Positions 34,902-45,926 of a stretch of 64,000 nt of DNA are shown here, piece by piece. Within the stretch, counting starts at the first letter, position 1. Each line of letters opens with the position of its first letter. Position numbers and translations under genes: made by a program. The stretch is from Phytophthora sp. 'mugwort' (taxonomy: Eukaryota > Oomycota > Peronosporomycetes > Peronosporales > Peronosporaceae). The notes beneath the pieces are model-generated. The model was not told the DNA's origin, ran no database searches, and worked only from the letters and a program-made list of their open reading frames with translations. The stretch spans positions 1,240,001-1,304,000 of the forward strand of contig JAUCEF010000007.1 of NCBI GenBank assembly GCA_033558025.1, in the 5' to 3' direction.

Positions 34902-36000
34902 GTGCCTCCACTGGCTGGTAGCCACAGACAGACAGGCAAGCAAGCACAGAACAGGAGGGCGATTTTAATGTACGGTGCAGACTATCGATCGCGGGCCGTG
35001 ACGCTTCACTATGCGTACTCGGTTACGTGTGAGGTTGTCGGTCGGGTGTTGGGTGTGGCGAGACGTGGTGTGAGGAGATGGTACACCCAGTTCAAGACCC
35101 CTGGGCATGTAATTCTAGAAGAGCGATCTTTCCGGCCCGTATAATTTTTGGAAGTGGTTTTTTATGTGTCCTCGTATGTAAAGAGCCATCCTTGCTTCTA
35201 TGTGGAGGGGCTACTAAGAGAAGTGAAGCGGCGTTTCCCCGAGCAGCGCAGGGGACTATTGCCGACGTGCATGCTGCGGCTTCTGCGGATCAAGCTGAAG
35301 CCATCTCGTAAGGTGCTAGAGAGACGAGCCCGTGAGGCCGTTCCGTTTGAAGTAGACACGTACATGGCCAAGATGTGAAGCTTCTACAGCTATCCCGAGC
35401 AGCTCGTGATCCTTGACGAGACGTAAAAAAAAACGGCCTCGACTCCATACCGCGCTACGCATGGTCCAAGCGCAGTGAGAAGGCGGTGGTTCGTGTGCAA
35501 TTCAAGCGGGGAGAATGTTTATCGATTTTGGCTGCGTGTGATTCGCGTGGCAACTTTCGTGGGAGACAACACGCGGGACGTTCTCACGGAAGCGATTTTA
35601 CCGCGCGTTGTGCGCCAATGCGTGCGGCACCTGAACACATGGCCGCTCCCGGGTCCATTGTGGTGCTGGCCAATGCTCTCATCCATATGTACCGCGAGTT
35701 GGAAGAGGTTTGCGGACAGATCTGGTGCAATACCGCTGTACTTGCCCCCATATTGCCCGCACCTGTATCCGATCAAGGTGATGTTCGGGCGTTTGAAGCA
35801 GTGGATTGTGCGGCACGCTAACCTCGTTTTCGCACTGTACCCCGAGCTGGTTCTAAGTTTGATGCGGCGATGCCTGACATGTGACGACCACGGTAGCAAC
35901 CTTTTCCAACACTGCGGGTACGACTCACGCGGACTCAACCTAGCGACATTCACGGTGGAAGGACGACGGGGAGGCGGAGCGGAGGAGGGAGGGAGGGGTG
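34902..36000 (+). pseudogene. IS630/Tc1-like DDE transposase remnant
   Basis: A plus-strand transposase in three frames. An N-terminal HTH region (34968-35120) has DYRSRAVTLHY and VARRGVRRWY. A middle part (35148-35378) has KRRFPEQRRGLLPT. A catalytic part (35400-35940) has LDET, IVVLANALIHMY, YLPPYCPHLYPIK and FGRLKQWIVRHANL. Catalytic blocks of this family usually read D-E, VLDNA.IH and LNPIE. Here the second Asp is Ala and the final Glu is Lys, and a stop plus an A9 run follows LDET. It is inactive. The tail runs into a low-complexity Gly/Arg-coding stretch. Confidence 0.75.
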
Positions 36001-36087
36001 GGTGTAATAGATGTAGCGAGCGTAGCGAGAGTAAAAACGAGGAATTACTGTTGTTTTCTATAGATTTTGATTTATTGCGGTGCTTAT

Positions 36088-36787
36088 TCAGCACATGCGC
36101 TCGCTGTCAGGAACGTCTTCATCTGGCTCTGTGGGAGCCACAAAAGACGCAAACACACCACTTGCCAAAAGGCTACGGTCTGGTAGGTCAAAAGCTCGCC
36201 GCAGCTCGGCAACGTTAGTAGTAAATGGAATCTCCCACGAGCCATTCAGGTGGACTGAGATGGTCACGAACGCGTTATGGCTGCCGGGCTTGAGAAATCG
36301 CCAAATGCGTCCTTGCAATCTCGCCCACTTGAACATCAGGGCGCTGCTCTAGAAAGCTATCAATACTACGAGCCGCCCCTTGTATACGCGGTGCTGTCCC
36401 ACGACGCGTACCAGTCATGATGCTGCGCGGCTTCTTCGCTGCTAGCACAAAACCTTCTATCTCAAACGGCCCAGTGCTTTCGTGCGTCTTTCATAGTTAG
36501 CGCGGCCAGCTGCGATTAGAAGAGAGAACGAACTTGCTATCAGGGGGACCCAGCCTCGATGGCATGCTGTTTCGCTTGGTATGATATAAACGCTGGAATC
36601 GGGCCGGATCGTCTTCTTGCTGTAACCCTTAAACTAGCAGCAACGCGGTCCTCTACCTTTCTGCAAATCTCGTCAAAACTGTCAACCCCCTCGTTCAATT
36701 CGAACATGGAGTGGCTACGCTGACATTAGTCCTGCTCGTCTTCATGATCTCACCAATCATTACGCCGACGCGAACTGGTGTGGGCAT
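36088..36787 (-). pseudogene. Unrecognised decayed ORF
   Basis: Starting from ATG at 36787 (minus), pieces in shifting frames read as one coherent protein. They include MPTPVRVGVMIGEIM, FELNEGVDSFDEICRKVEDR, RRSGPIPAFISYQAKQHA, GPFEIEGFVLAAKKP and, in the longest open piece (36336-36088), LKPGSHNAFVTISVHLNG with an acidic C-terminus. At least three frameshifts or stops separate them. I do not recognise the family. Its setting among transposase remnants suggests a transposon-borne gene. Confidence 0.4.
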
Positions 36788-36899
36788 GCTGGCACTGCTG
36801 CTCGTAATGCTATTTATGCAATCAGCAAGCTCCAATACCCACGACGAGGTGGGCGTTCTGCCGTCCAGCGGTTACCTGCTATAAATAGGCACACTACTG

Positions 36900-38157
36900 A
36901 GAGTATAAATTGAGCGAGAGCCGATAGTTCAGCGTCGGGCAGTCATAAACAAAATATCGAGGTTGCTTAATCAGTGTCTAGATCGGCCGATTTGAAAACG
37001 AAATGGGCATAGCAGCCGGTTTTCACAATAAAAAAGTTTATAAAATTGTGTAGTAGTGTTGAAGTTACCAGCAAGTACAGAACGGGATCTGCATCAGGCT
37101 GTTATGTTTGCTGTTCCTGGGGTTTCTTTGGCGATTTGCCGTTTATGCTTCCTTAGACGTTTTGGCTCTCTTTGCTTTCTTTCCGCCTTGGTGATGTCGG
37201 AGGACCTGGCGCTCCTTCGTGTGACGGTGCCGACGTTTTATTGGCGCACGGGACGTTGTCCTCATTCGTCAACGTGCGGCGCCAACCCCCCAAGAAAACT
37301 GGAAGATATAGTGCTTGCTAACCAAGCGGTTGGTTCGCTAAGCGCAAATTGTCTTCACTATTCGTTGCGACATACGTCACATACCGATATTTCAATAGGG
37401 TTGTGCACTAAATCGTGCGGGTTCAAAGTGTACTGTCTAAAACTGGTCCTATTGGCGGTGCTGTCAGCACAGTTTCTGTGTTTTTGTGCCTTTATCAGCG
37501 TAATAGTAGTCCCTCAGCAGCCAGCATGCAGTACATTTTCATATTGAGTTTAGGCAACTGAATTATTCGCCAAGCGGACCAAGCGCGAGCATCGCCCAGG
37601 GGGAAGTGAGTCCGCAGCAATGCAGAATATCCATCAGTCAGAACTTCAAACGGAATCCAAAGCCACGCGAGACGCATGGCCTGAGATGTGGCAAAAGATG
37701 GGGCCACAATGGTCATCTTCTGCCAAAACAAATTTTCCATTGGAACGGAGCAATACGGAAGTTTGGATACTCGGCGGCGCAGCGTATGCCAACACAATTA
37801 GTTCACGTGTTGCAACAATTCCCCATTCCCGAAAGAGAGACTAGTGACGCTAAGAGAGAAAGTACTAGTAGCACCTTGGAGGCGAGATTGTATGTATAGA
37901 CGAATAGTGGCATACCGCAGCAGGATAGCGGACAAGTCGACACAAAACGATGGCCAGATGATTGGAAGGCAGAATTTACCAGACCGGCCCCGCACAATCT
38001 CTCGCTATTACTTGATAACCGAGATGATTGGATCGGTTGCGAAACCGAGGATACGGAGACAACGAAGTGCTCAAATTATGTGAGTCGGAAATAAGCAGCG
38101 GCTAGCACAGCACATGATCTGCGCTGTGATTTATGAGAAGGAGATAGGTTTCTCACG
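36900..38157. other. No confident gene
   Basis: A frame at 37056-37547 (+) is rich in Leu, Cys and Phe without a motif, and it starts on a non-ATG codon (TTG). Overlapping frames on both strands near 37500-37850 also lack recognisable content. I see only AT-rich sequence and no RNA gene. Confidence 0.4.
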
Positions 38158-38581
38158 TGTGACGGGGGTCACACGCACCCTGGCCTGAGGAAGCCTAGCT
38201 TCTAACCGAGACAGACGCTGCATCTCCGTCTTCTTGTCGCACGTGGAAAGCCTGGCTTTCTAATAGTCCCTGGGGACAGGGTTCCTACGACTTGCAAACT
38301 CCTAGGTTAGATTTTAACTGAGTAGGAACATAGGAGCATGTTCCTACTTACAGTAAACTGCCTAATTAATGCATCTCCTAAGTCACCGGTTTCTCAATTG
38401 GTGGTTCTCAAGCCATGACTCCTTCCTAAGTGCGATTCGTACCTAAAGATGCATCTGACCTAGGTACGATTCGTACCTAACTTTATCTCTCATCTAAGTG
38501 CGACCCGAACTTAGTGGTGCGTCTTCTCTCCTAGATACGATCCGTACATAGTGTGTGGGCGTCTCATATTGTGTGGTCACA
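38158..38581 (+). repeat. Ty3/gypsy-type LTR with palindromic motifs
   Basis: Begins TGTGAC and ends GTCACA, the short inverted ends expected of an LTR, and lies directly before a gag-like region. Inside are an exact 10-bp inverted repeat (AGTAGGAACA 38321-38330, TGTTCCTACT 38339-38348) and four related near-palindromes about 35 bp apart (near 38426, 38459, 38494 and 38531). The second is nearly perfect: TAGGTACGA-T-TCGTACCTA. I did not find a second copy of this LTR in the window. Confidence 0.6.
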
Positions 38582-38765
38582 CCAACTGGTCATGGGCCAT
38601 CAGGAACACGCCCCATTGCACCCTCCCACACCCAAACGGAGAACACCGTACGGGAAAGGTCCGAGGGGAATCCAGCGGATAACGGGCACTTCGTGCCGCA
38701 CCCGAAGGTTGAACCTCACTTCTCAACAGCCCCGCCGACGCCGGCGATACTTCGCCCAGCGGGCA

Positions 38766-40870
38766 TGACCAAGAGCACGACACCACTCAGCCCCGCGGCG
38801 CCCAGCGCACCTACAACACCCGCCGGCACGTCCGTGTCCGAGGCCGCAGCGTCCAATGCTGGCCCAAGGAAGACCAGGAGCCAAGCGAAGGCGGACTCCG
38901 TCAACAAGAACACCGGAAAGGCGAAGGCCTCGCGGGCAAGCACCAAGACCAAGACGATGACGAAGAAGCCCAAGATCCCGGCTCGCCGAGCGGCCTTGTC
39001 TGCGCCGCACGCCGTCGTAAGCGACACGAAGTGTCCGTGCCGGGCCCCGTGGGTTCGCTGAGCGATGAGTCGAGCGACGAGGATGACAATATGATCAATC
39101 CGAACTCGTCCTTCCTGAGGAGGACACGCCTAGCAAAGCTTCGTTCGCCAAAAAGGCGAAGACTCCTGTGCCTGCGCCTGCGACGAGCTTGGCTCCGCCG
39201 ACTACATCGTCCACCAAAGCGGCCCCGCCGATCACGCCGTCCGCCAAAGCGGCCCCGCGGACCAGCGCACTGGAGGCAGCCACGGACCCGAAGAAGGATA
39301 TGGCCAAGGACCCGTGCGTCGATGCGCCTGTTGAGGTGTCCCCAATTGCAAGATGCCTGCGGATCCCATAGGGGCGTGCCGGTGGCCCCCGAGAGCCCGA
39401 TCCCCCAAGATGTCTCCCACGAGGTGGTTTACGAGTTGTCGGAGGACGAGCGCGAGTCGCCTTCGTCGAGTTCTCCACAGCTCAGTGAGCAGCAGCGTGC
39501 TATCCATCCGGGAAGCCTTGCGAGTCCGCGCAGCAAAGCTGGTGCCGAGGAACCGTGAGGCCACGGCTGAGCGAGCACTCGCGCCTCAGCTCGAGGAGCC
39601 TTTATCATCACCAACGTTGGTGTCGACGAAGGACTTGACCCCGCGCGTCTGTAGCGCGACAATCGTGAAAACCTGCGCGCGGACGCAGCGCGTCTTGACG
39701 CCGAGTGATCTCAAAAACGCAAACGTGAACATGAGACGTCGGCCCCGCGAAGTCGTGAGCAGCTATTAGCGCATCGCTTCTGGTCTCCGGAGGAGTATTC
39801 GTCGTATTGCGGCGAAGCCGTCAGCCCGACACCGTCGCTAGTTGCGAGGAGTGTCCGATCGTTCTTGCGATCGAAACGGCCCTCACCCGACAGTCCAACG
39901 AGGTTGAGTTCGAAGCTTGGCTTCGCCACGCCGGCTACCCCGTAACTGACTTACTGCGGTCGCCACGTCGGCTAGATTGGCTCGTGCTGCGACGCCTTCG
40001 CTTTCCCATGGCGAAGATGAAAGCTGACCGGACTTGGGATCGACGTTGGGACGTCCGAGACTTGCCTACACCACAAGGTGGCCATAGGAGGTCGTGTCGA
40101 AGGTACAGAAGTCGAGGCATTCACAACCCGATAATCCTAGGAGCGTTGTAGGGCCTGTTACTGCCGTCCGGCTCCGTGAGAGCGCTTATAAGCGTCCACG
40201 ATGTCGGCGCAGTCCACCGCAAGGCGGTTTTCCGTCTCCCACGTATTATCGGACGAGGGATAGCCGCGCCACTTCACCAGATACTAGTCGACGCCCGCAC
40301 ACCTCCGGTGTTTCACTAGCTTCTCCACATGGAAGAACTGCTCCCCATTACTACAAAGTAGGGGTGGAGGAGGCCGGAGTGGTCATTGCTGTGTCGTCGC
40401 GGCTCGAGTTAATGCTGCCGACTGGTTCCGGGAACCTCGCGGAAGCGATGGCAAGTTGTCAGAGTCTTCTGGATGTTCATCTAACGGATATGATCGATTT
40501 GCGTGGCTGCCAACAGCTCCTAGAGACGCGATTGAAGCGGGAGTTGCGCCAGGCGCCCGACGTAGATGCCGAGAGGCACCGCCTGTGGGCGAAGATGGAT
40601 CGCCTGGAGCAGGACTTGACGCAGTCTGAGATGCGTGTCCGTCATTCGCTCGAAGAGCAGGTCGCGTGGATCCGGGATCTCTATGAGCGCGTCCGATGCC
40701 TGGAGCGGCACCCGCCTGTCGAACCTGCGAGGGGTGCTTCTGTTACGCCGCCGCCTTTGGCGCCTGTAAACGAGGAGACTTTAACGCGCGTGGTGCAGAG
40801 TGCTCTGCGTCGCTGCACGGGGTCTCGGACAGACCCGGCGGAAGGCGCTCCCCCTCATGGTACGCTTTGA
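38766..40870 (+). pseudogene. Retrotransposon gag-like region, frameshifted
   Basis: From ATG 38766 the encoded protein is Ser/Thr/Pro/Ala-rich and basic (MTKSTTPLSPAAPSAP, RKTRSQAKAD, repeated KTKT), then acidic (SLSDESSDEDDN). It ends (40450-40870) in a helical, coiled-coil-like part (LLETRLKRELRQAPD, RLEQDLTQSEMRVRHSLEEQ). The frame changes near 39060, 39120, 39350, 39560 and 40100. Disordered basic N-terminus, central coiled coil and the LTR upstream suggest a Ty3/gypsy gag, but I see no zinc knuckle. The downstream pol is absent or replaced by the opposing element. Confidence 0.55.
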
Positions 40871-41055
40871 GCATGCCGACGTAGAGCGTTGGATGCGTCG
40901 CCATTGCCGACGGCAGATCTAGCTTGTAGACGTTGCCGTGGACTCAAATGACCGTGAGCGGCCTCACGAATCCTGGCCTGAGTTTTGTGCTCCCCACCGA
41001 AGCCACTGCGTGTAAGGAAGATTTTTGGCATTTAATAGCACCAAAGCCCCAATTT

Positions 41056-42182
41056 TTAACACTTGTGTGTTGCTGCGCCCATGGCGGTCACTATTTTCCT
41101 TTTGTAGATCTTGGGCGGCTGCCATGGCGTCACGGACGGAGCACGAATCGCTGCCCCAGCCTCGATGAAGGAAAGAAGGTTCCGTTTCACGGATGGACGC
41201 ACGCCTTTGAGACCTATTGGGTCGTCGACGACATACCCTCCCTCATTCAAATCAGAAGCCGGAGGCAACGATAACGGCGTACGCGGACGCCGCAACCAGT
41301 TTAACATAGAACGGGGTGAACCCCGTGGACACGGGATATTCAGCGCAAATTCATTTGCGCCAACTGCGTGCTCCACTTCCTGGGGTTCTGCCACACAGAC
41401 GCTGCGCAAGACGTCTTCCAAGACCCAGTTGACGCGCTCGGTTTGACCATCAGTCTGTGAATGGTCCGCCGTGGGCAACCAACTTCGTACCGAGAAGTCG
41501 GAACAGGTGTTACCAGAAGTGGGATACAAACCGAGGGTCTCTGTCACTGACAATGCCTCTGGGAGACCGTGATGACTGAAGACCTTGTCAATGAAGAGTT
41601 GAGCCGCCTGCGGCGCTGTCACAGTCTTCTTCACGGCCATCAGCCGTACCATCTTGCTCAGCCGGCAAACGAAGACCAAGATGCCAGTATGACCTTTCCC
41701 ATCGGGCGGCAACTCGAAGATGAAGTCCATGCTCACCGAGCGCCAACCGTCAGCCAGAACCGGCAAGCCCATTAGTGGCGCTGCCGAAGCGGGCGAAAGT
41801 GTCACCCGTTGGCATGTCTCGCACGTCTTGACGTAAGATCGAAACCACTTATACATATGGGGTCACCAATAATCCCGTGCCACTGACGTGTTCGTCTTTT
41901 CTTGACCCAAGTGGCCGCTAAGCGCCGTGTCGTGGGCCTAAAAAGGATTTGATGCCTCAGGGCGTCGTCCTTGGACGCGACTAGGCGAGGACCATCCTCT
42001 TTGTCTACTTGGTAGTAGGGGAGGTCCTGAGAGAGGGTATAGCGGTGCAACCGCGCGCGTTGATGAGCCGTAATCTGGGCGTTCCCAGAGCCCGCGCACA
42101 ACGCTTGTACCAAATCTCTGAGATTGTCGTCTGCTGCGTAAGCTTTACGGATCAGCTCGTGGAGCGGCGACTCGAGAAGCAC
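41056..42182 (-). pseudogene. Integrase of minus-strand gypsy element
   Basis: CETC in VKTCETCQRV is the end of the HHCC zinc finger, VSMDFIFELP holds the first catalytic Asp, and TDGQTERVN holds the catalytic Glu. The region that should carry the second Asp (after HHGLPEALSV) is frame-shifted. The domain is broken at both ends. Confidence 0.85.
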
Positions 42183-42210
42183 GGCGTGTGCTAGCTCGTA
42201 GTCTGGTCTC

Positions 42211-43727
42211 CTAGAAAAGCGCGTCTGCCAGGAGGTTTTGCTTGCCTGGCTTGTAAGCCACCGTGAAGTTGTACTCGGTGAAGAACGATAGCGGTCGCGC
42301 CATGCGCTGGGAGAGATGCGGCGACAAGGTCGCCATCCTCAACGAGGCATGGTCTCTGTAGACCACAAAGGGCTTACTGCCCAGCAGATAAACCATGAAC
42401 TTCACTAGCGCGTACTTCATCGCGAGAAGTTCCTTCCAATGGACAGGGTAGTTCTTTTTCGCACTTTTCCGCTACCGGGATTGGAACAAGATCACCCTCT
42501 CTCTGCCCTCGGCATCAACTTGGAGCAGGGCACAGCCGATGGTAAAGTCAGCGGCGTCACGCACAACTAACGGACTATCCTCGTCGGGGAGTGCAAGGAT
42601 TGGGGCACTCTGCAGACTCTGATTGATGGCTTCGACGGCTCTTTGAGCCTCATCGGTCCATGACCATTCCGCTTCTTTCTTTAGAAGGTTCGTCAAAGGC
42701 CTGGCCAACTCAGCGAAGTTCTCGCTATACTTGTGTAAGTAGTGGGCGAGGCTGAACCACTTCCGCATATCCCGCTGGGAGGTAGGCACTGGCCACTGTG
42801 AGATTGCTTCAATCTTCTTGGGGTCAGCTATTATGCCTTCCTTCCCAAGGAAGCACCCGAGGAACGGGATTTCCTCCGCGTCGAAGATGCACTTGTTAAT
42901 GTTTGCATACAAACGATTCTCCCTCATGCACAACAAAACTTCACGGAGGTGTGCAATGTGCATTTCGACGTCGGTCTTTCCATCCGCAGCACGGCTCTGA
43001 ACGAAGATGTCATCGAAGTAGATCTGCAAAAAGTGCCGCAGCGGCCGGAATAGCTGTGTCACCAAGTGATTGAACGTCGCTGGCGCGTTGGATAACCCTT
43101 GGGGCAACACCAACCATTCCCACAACATCCGGCTGGGAGTACTCACTGCTGTCAGAGGAATATCCGATTCCCGCAAGTAGCTGATAGTAACCATCGACCA
43201 TGTCGAGCGCGCTGAACACCGTGCAGCCCGCCATGTTGTTCGGCAACACATCCTTCCGAGGACTAGGCGTTACCGCGGGGATGGTGGCAGCATTCAGCTT
43301 TTTTTTTTTGTTAAAGGCGTGAACCATACGCCACTTCCCGTTGGGTTTGCACACACAGAAAGTCGGGGACGAGTGCGGCGACTTTGACTCGCGCACCGTG
43401 CCGGCGGTATGCTTCGCCGCGAAGAACGCGTCGAGCACATCCACTTGTTCTTTTGGAAGCGGCCACTGACGTATGATGCGGTACTTGGTACCAGGCCCCA
43501 GTCGATTCGCGGTGAACGCCACGATCCTGTGGTAGTATGGAAGGTTTTTTTTCGGAGACCACATCCGAGAACTCCTTCAACAGATAATAAGTATCCTTTA
43601 AAATGGCTGCGCCATAACGCAGTTGTCTCTGCGAGGCCCTTTCCTCTTCTAGAACGTTTGGGTCCATGATCGATGAGCTATTAAGTTCTCGAGTCCTGCA
43701 CTCAGCGGAGAAGGACGGGGTCCTCAA
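42211..43727 (-). pseudogene. Reverse transcriptase and RNase H of minus-strand gypsy element
   Basis: RT pieces: YRIIRQWPLPKEQVDVLDAF, FSALDMVDGYYQ, LPQGLSNAPATFNHLV and IYFDDIFVQS (YxDD site FFDD-like, here YFDD). These are followed by LGCFLGKEGIIADPKKIEAI. RNase H/connection pieces: LALPDEDSPLVVRDAADFTIG and PFVVYRDHASLR ... KQNLLADAL. Frameshifts near 43310-43560, 43200 and 42470 disable it. Confidence 0.88.
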
Positions 43728-44104
43728 TTTTTCTCGCCTTCAGTGACTTGAGGAACTCGACGTACGGTAGCTCCGAGCTCCATGAGCTCCGACACCCCGG
43801 GTAAAGGGGTTAGCTCAATACCCGCCTTGCGGTTTCCGTTGCGGTTATCAACGACCACAGTGGTCGAAACCCCGTTCACTGGGCCAACAGGTAGGGATGC
43901 AGCCTCGCTGTCAATCCCTTCATTCGTGGGAGCCTCTACTCGACCACCTTGGGTTGCGCGACGTCCGGCGTCAGCGTCTTCCTTATCTGCGTCAGCTGAA
44001 CCAGCTCGGACGCGCTGGGTTGTGGGAGCCTCTGCTCGACCACCTTGGGTTTCAGAAGAAAAAAAAAACGACCACTCGTTCGGCAGAGCCGGCGAAGTGT
44101 CGTT

Positions 44105-44641
44105 CTATACGTGGCACTCGGTGCTCGAGCACGAACCCTCACGGGATGAGGAGGGGACATGACCCACCAATGCTCGATCCACGAAGGGTTTGTGGCTAGC
44201 ACCTATGGTACGACTGCGCCAGTCTATCCACGGTTCATGCTTCACAAGCCAGGGCATGCCTAGGATCAGGTCGTATTGATCATCCATGTTGAGGACAATG
44301 AACGGTTCGACCGAGTTAAAGCCGTCAAATTTGACAGTCAAAGGGAGGGGAACTTTCCGCGACGATACAATCGAACCAGTCGCTAAGCGAACAGACACGT
44401 TATGATTACTCTTAGAGTCTTCTAAAGCTTTAGCATACAGTGTAGTGTTCCTAGCAACGCTGGCTTTCGTTGCGGAATTGTAGGACGCTCCTGAATCGAT
44501 CAGAAGAGTCATAGGTTCTTCATACCCTTTGATGCTGGCGATGACGACCACGAGGTTAGACCGCGTAGCAGCCACCGAGAAAAACAACAACATTATCTCA
44601 GGGCCTTGCCCTCCCGGGCGGGGAGGTGGCGAAGCCACCAT
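44105..44641 (-). pseudogene. Aspartic protease (retropepsin) of minus-strand gypsy element
   Basis: LLIDSGASYN carries the D-S-G-A active-site loop, and ILGMPWLVKH is the typical C-terminal flap of Ty3/gypsy proteases. The frame is open for 178 codons from a non-ATG codon, as expected for an internal domain of a polyprotein. Confidence 0.85.
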
Positions 44642-44716
44642 TAACCGGATAGAGCGGCGTCTAGCAGCAGAGCGTCCAGCACCTACTGGGAGCCGTCGGT
44701 TTCCGACAAGTCGGAC

Positions 44717-45720
44717 TTAATTACATTGAGCGACAGCGACGGCGAGGTGGCCTTGCCACTGTTGACTCGCCACGGGTTTGTCGGGCAATTGCGACGGAAG
44801 TGGCCGACTTCGTTGCAGCTGAAGCAGCGACCACTCGCCCGTGGTTTCTTCGAGGAGAGTCAAGCCGACTCGACAGAAAAGATCTCCATGGTGGGAGGGG
44901 CCCTCAGATGAGTCCGAAGGACCAGCATACCCCTGACCAGAACGCACACAGTGGTCTTCCAGCAGAGCGAGGTGTACTGCCTCGTTGAAGATCTTGGGTT
45001 GACGCCGAAAGAGATCCGTCCGCACCGGACCCGTGCGGACACTGCCCATGAACACCGTGACCTTCACTTCCTCCGAGAGGGAAGCTCCGGCCATAGCCGC
45101 TTCCAAGTTTTGCAGATCCAGGACATAGTCTTGGAGGGAACGCTTGCCTTGCTTGCATCGCAAGAACAAGGAGCGATGGCGACACGCCACTGACCAACAG
45201 AACATTCTTGCGGAGTTCTTGTTCCATGAACGACCATGAGGTGAAATACCCCGAAGACGAGGTCTCGAGAGCCATGGCCCATGAGCGTGCCCGACCCCCC
45301 AGGTTGGACAGGGCGAAGGCGACTTGAGATCTCGCATCATAGATCTGTCCCGCGCTCAGCGCGATCTCGATCCCGCGGATCGAGAAAACCAAGCTGTCGG
45401 ACTCCTTCCCATCGAACTTGGTAACCGTCATCTTGACCGCCTTCGTCTACCCTTGTCGCGTAGCGAAGGTAACGGACTCCCGCGCAGCATATTGAGCTGC
45501 CCTCTGGGCTTCTGCCCGTACTGTCGCGCATGCAGCTTCTTGGGCCGCAGCGTTCACATGTGCGATGAGCGAGGTCTCGTACTTGTCAAAACGCTTAATG
45601 CGGGCTCTCTGCTTTTCCGCAGAGAGTGAGGGGATTCTAGCGAAAACCTGCTCGCCTTGAAGGCTAACCATTTTCTCTAAAATGGCCCAGTGCTCCAATA
45701 ACGTTTGCAATATCGTCACA
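44717..45720 (-). pseudogene. gag of minus-strand gypsy element
   Basis: The capsid protein of the element. An ATG at 45671 (MVSLQGEQVF) is a plausible start; upstream the frame is open without ATG. The N-terminal helical part is followed by the retrotransposon gag domain (LSNLGGRARSWAMAL, SWSFMEQELRK, SLQDYVLDLQNLEAAM). Near 44835-44790 a zinc knuckle of C-x2-C-x4-H-x4-C spacing (CFSCNEVGHFRRNC) can be read in a different frame from the capsid part. Frames change near 45430 and 45250. Confidence 0.8.
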
Positions 45721-45926
45721 TGAATGGATCATTACTCGGCTCATTAGACATCTCGAAGCTCATCATACGATTGAAGCGTACAGAGCGGCATATTCAGCCA
45801 CCACACACACGGTGGACTGGTTTGCGGTAGCGCGCTTCTTCACCGCAGCATTCGTGCACGGAAAATCTCGGCGCCCTCAACAGTATTAAGGGCTGCCAGG
45901 AGCAGCCAGCTCCTAGGCTTTTAAGA

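Larger units (their letters stand above)
41056..45720 (-). mobile_element. Ty3/gypsy element on the minus strand, degenerate
   Basis: Gag, protease, RT, RNase H and integrase follow in Ty3/gypsy order from 45720 down to 41056. No flanking LTR pair could be recognised. Many frameshifts; long T, G or A runs sit at several of them (for example 43300-43309 and 43546-43553). No chromodomain is visible at the 3' end, unlike the element at 47634-54355. Confidence 0.85.

Noticed and set aside
37056..37547. 163-codon hydrophobic protein
   Set aside because: Starts on a non-ATG codon, no motif, no codon bias signal I can see, and no supporting neighbour.
38577..39098. Minus-strand frames opposite the gag-like region
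   Set aside because: Shadow frames of a GC-rich plus-strand coding region.
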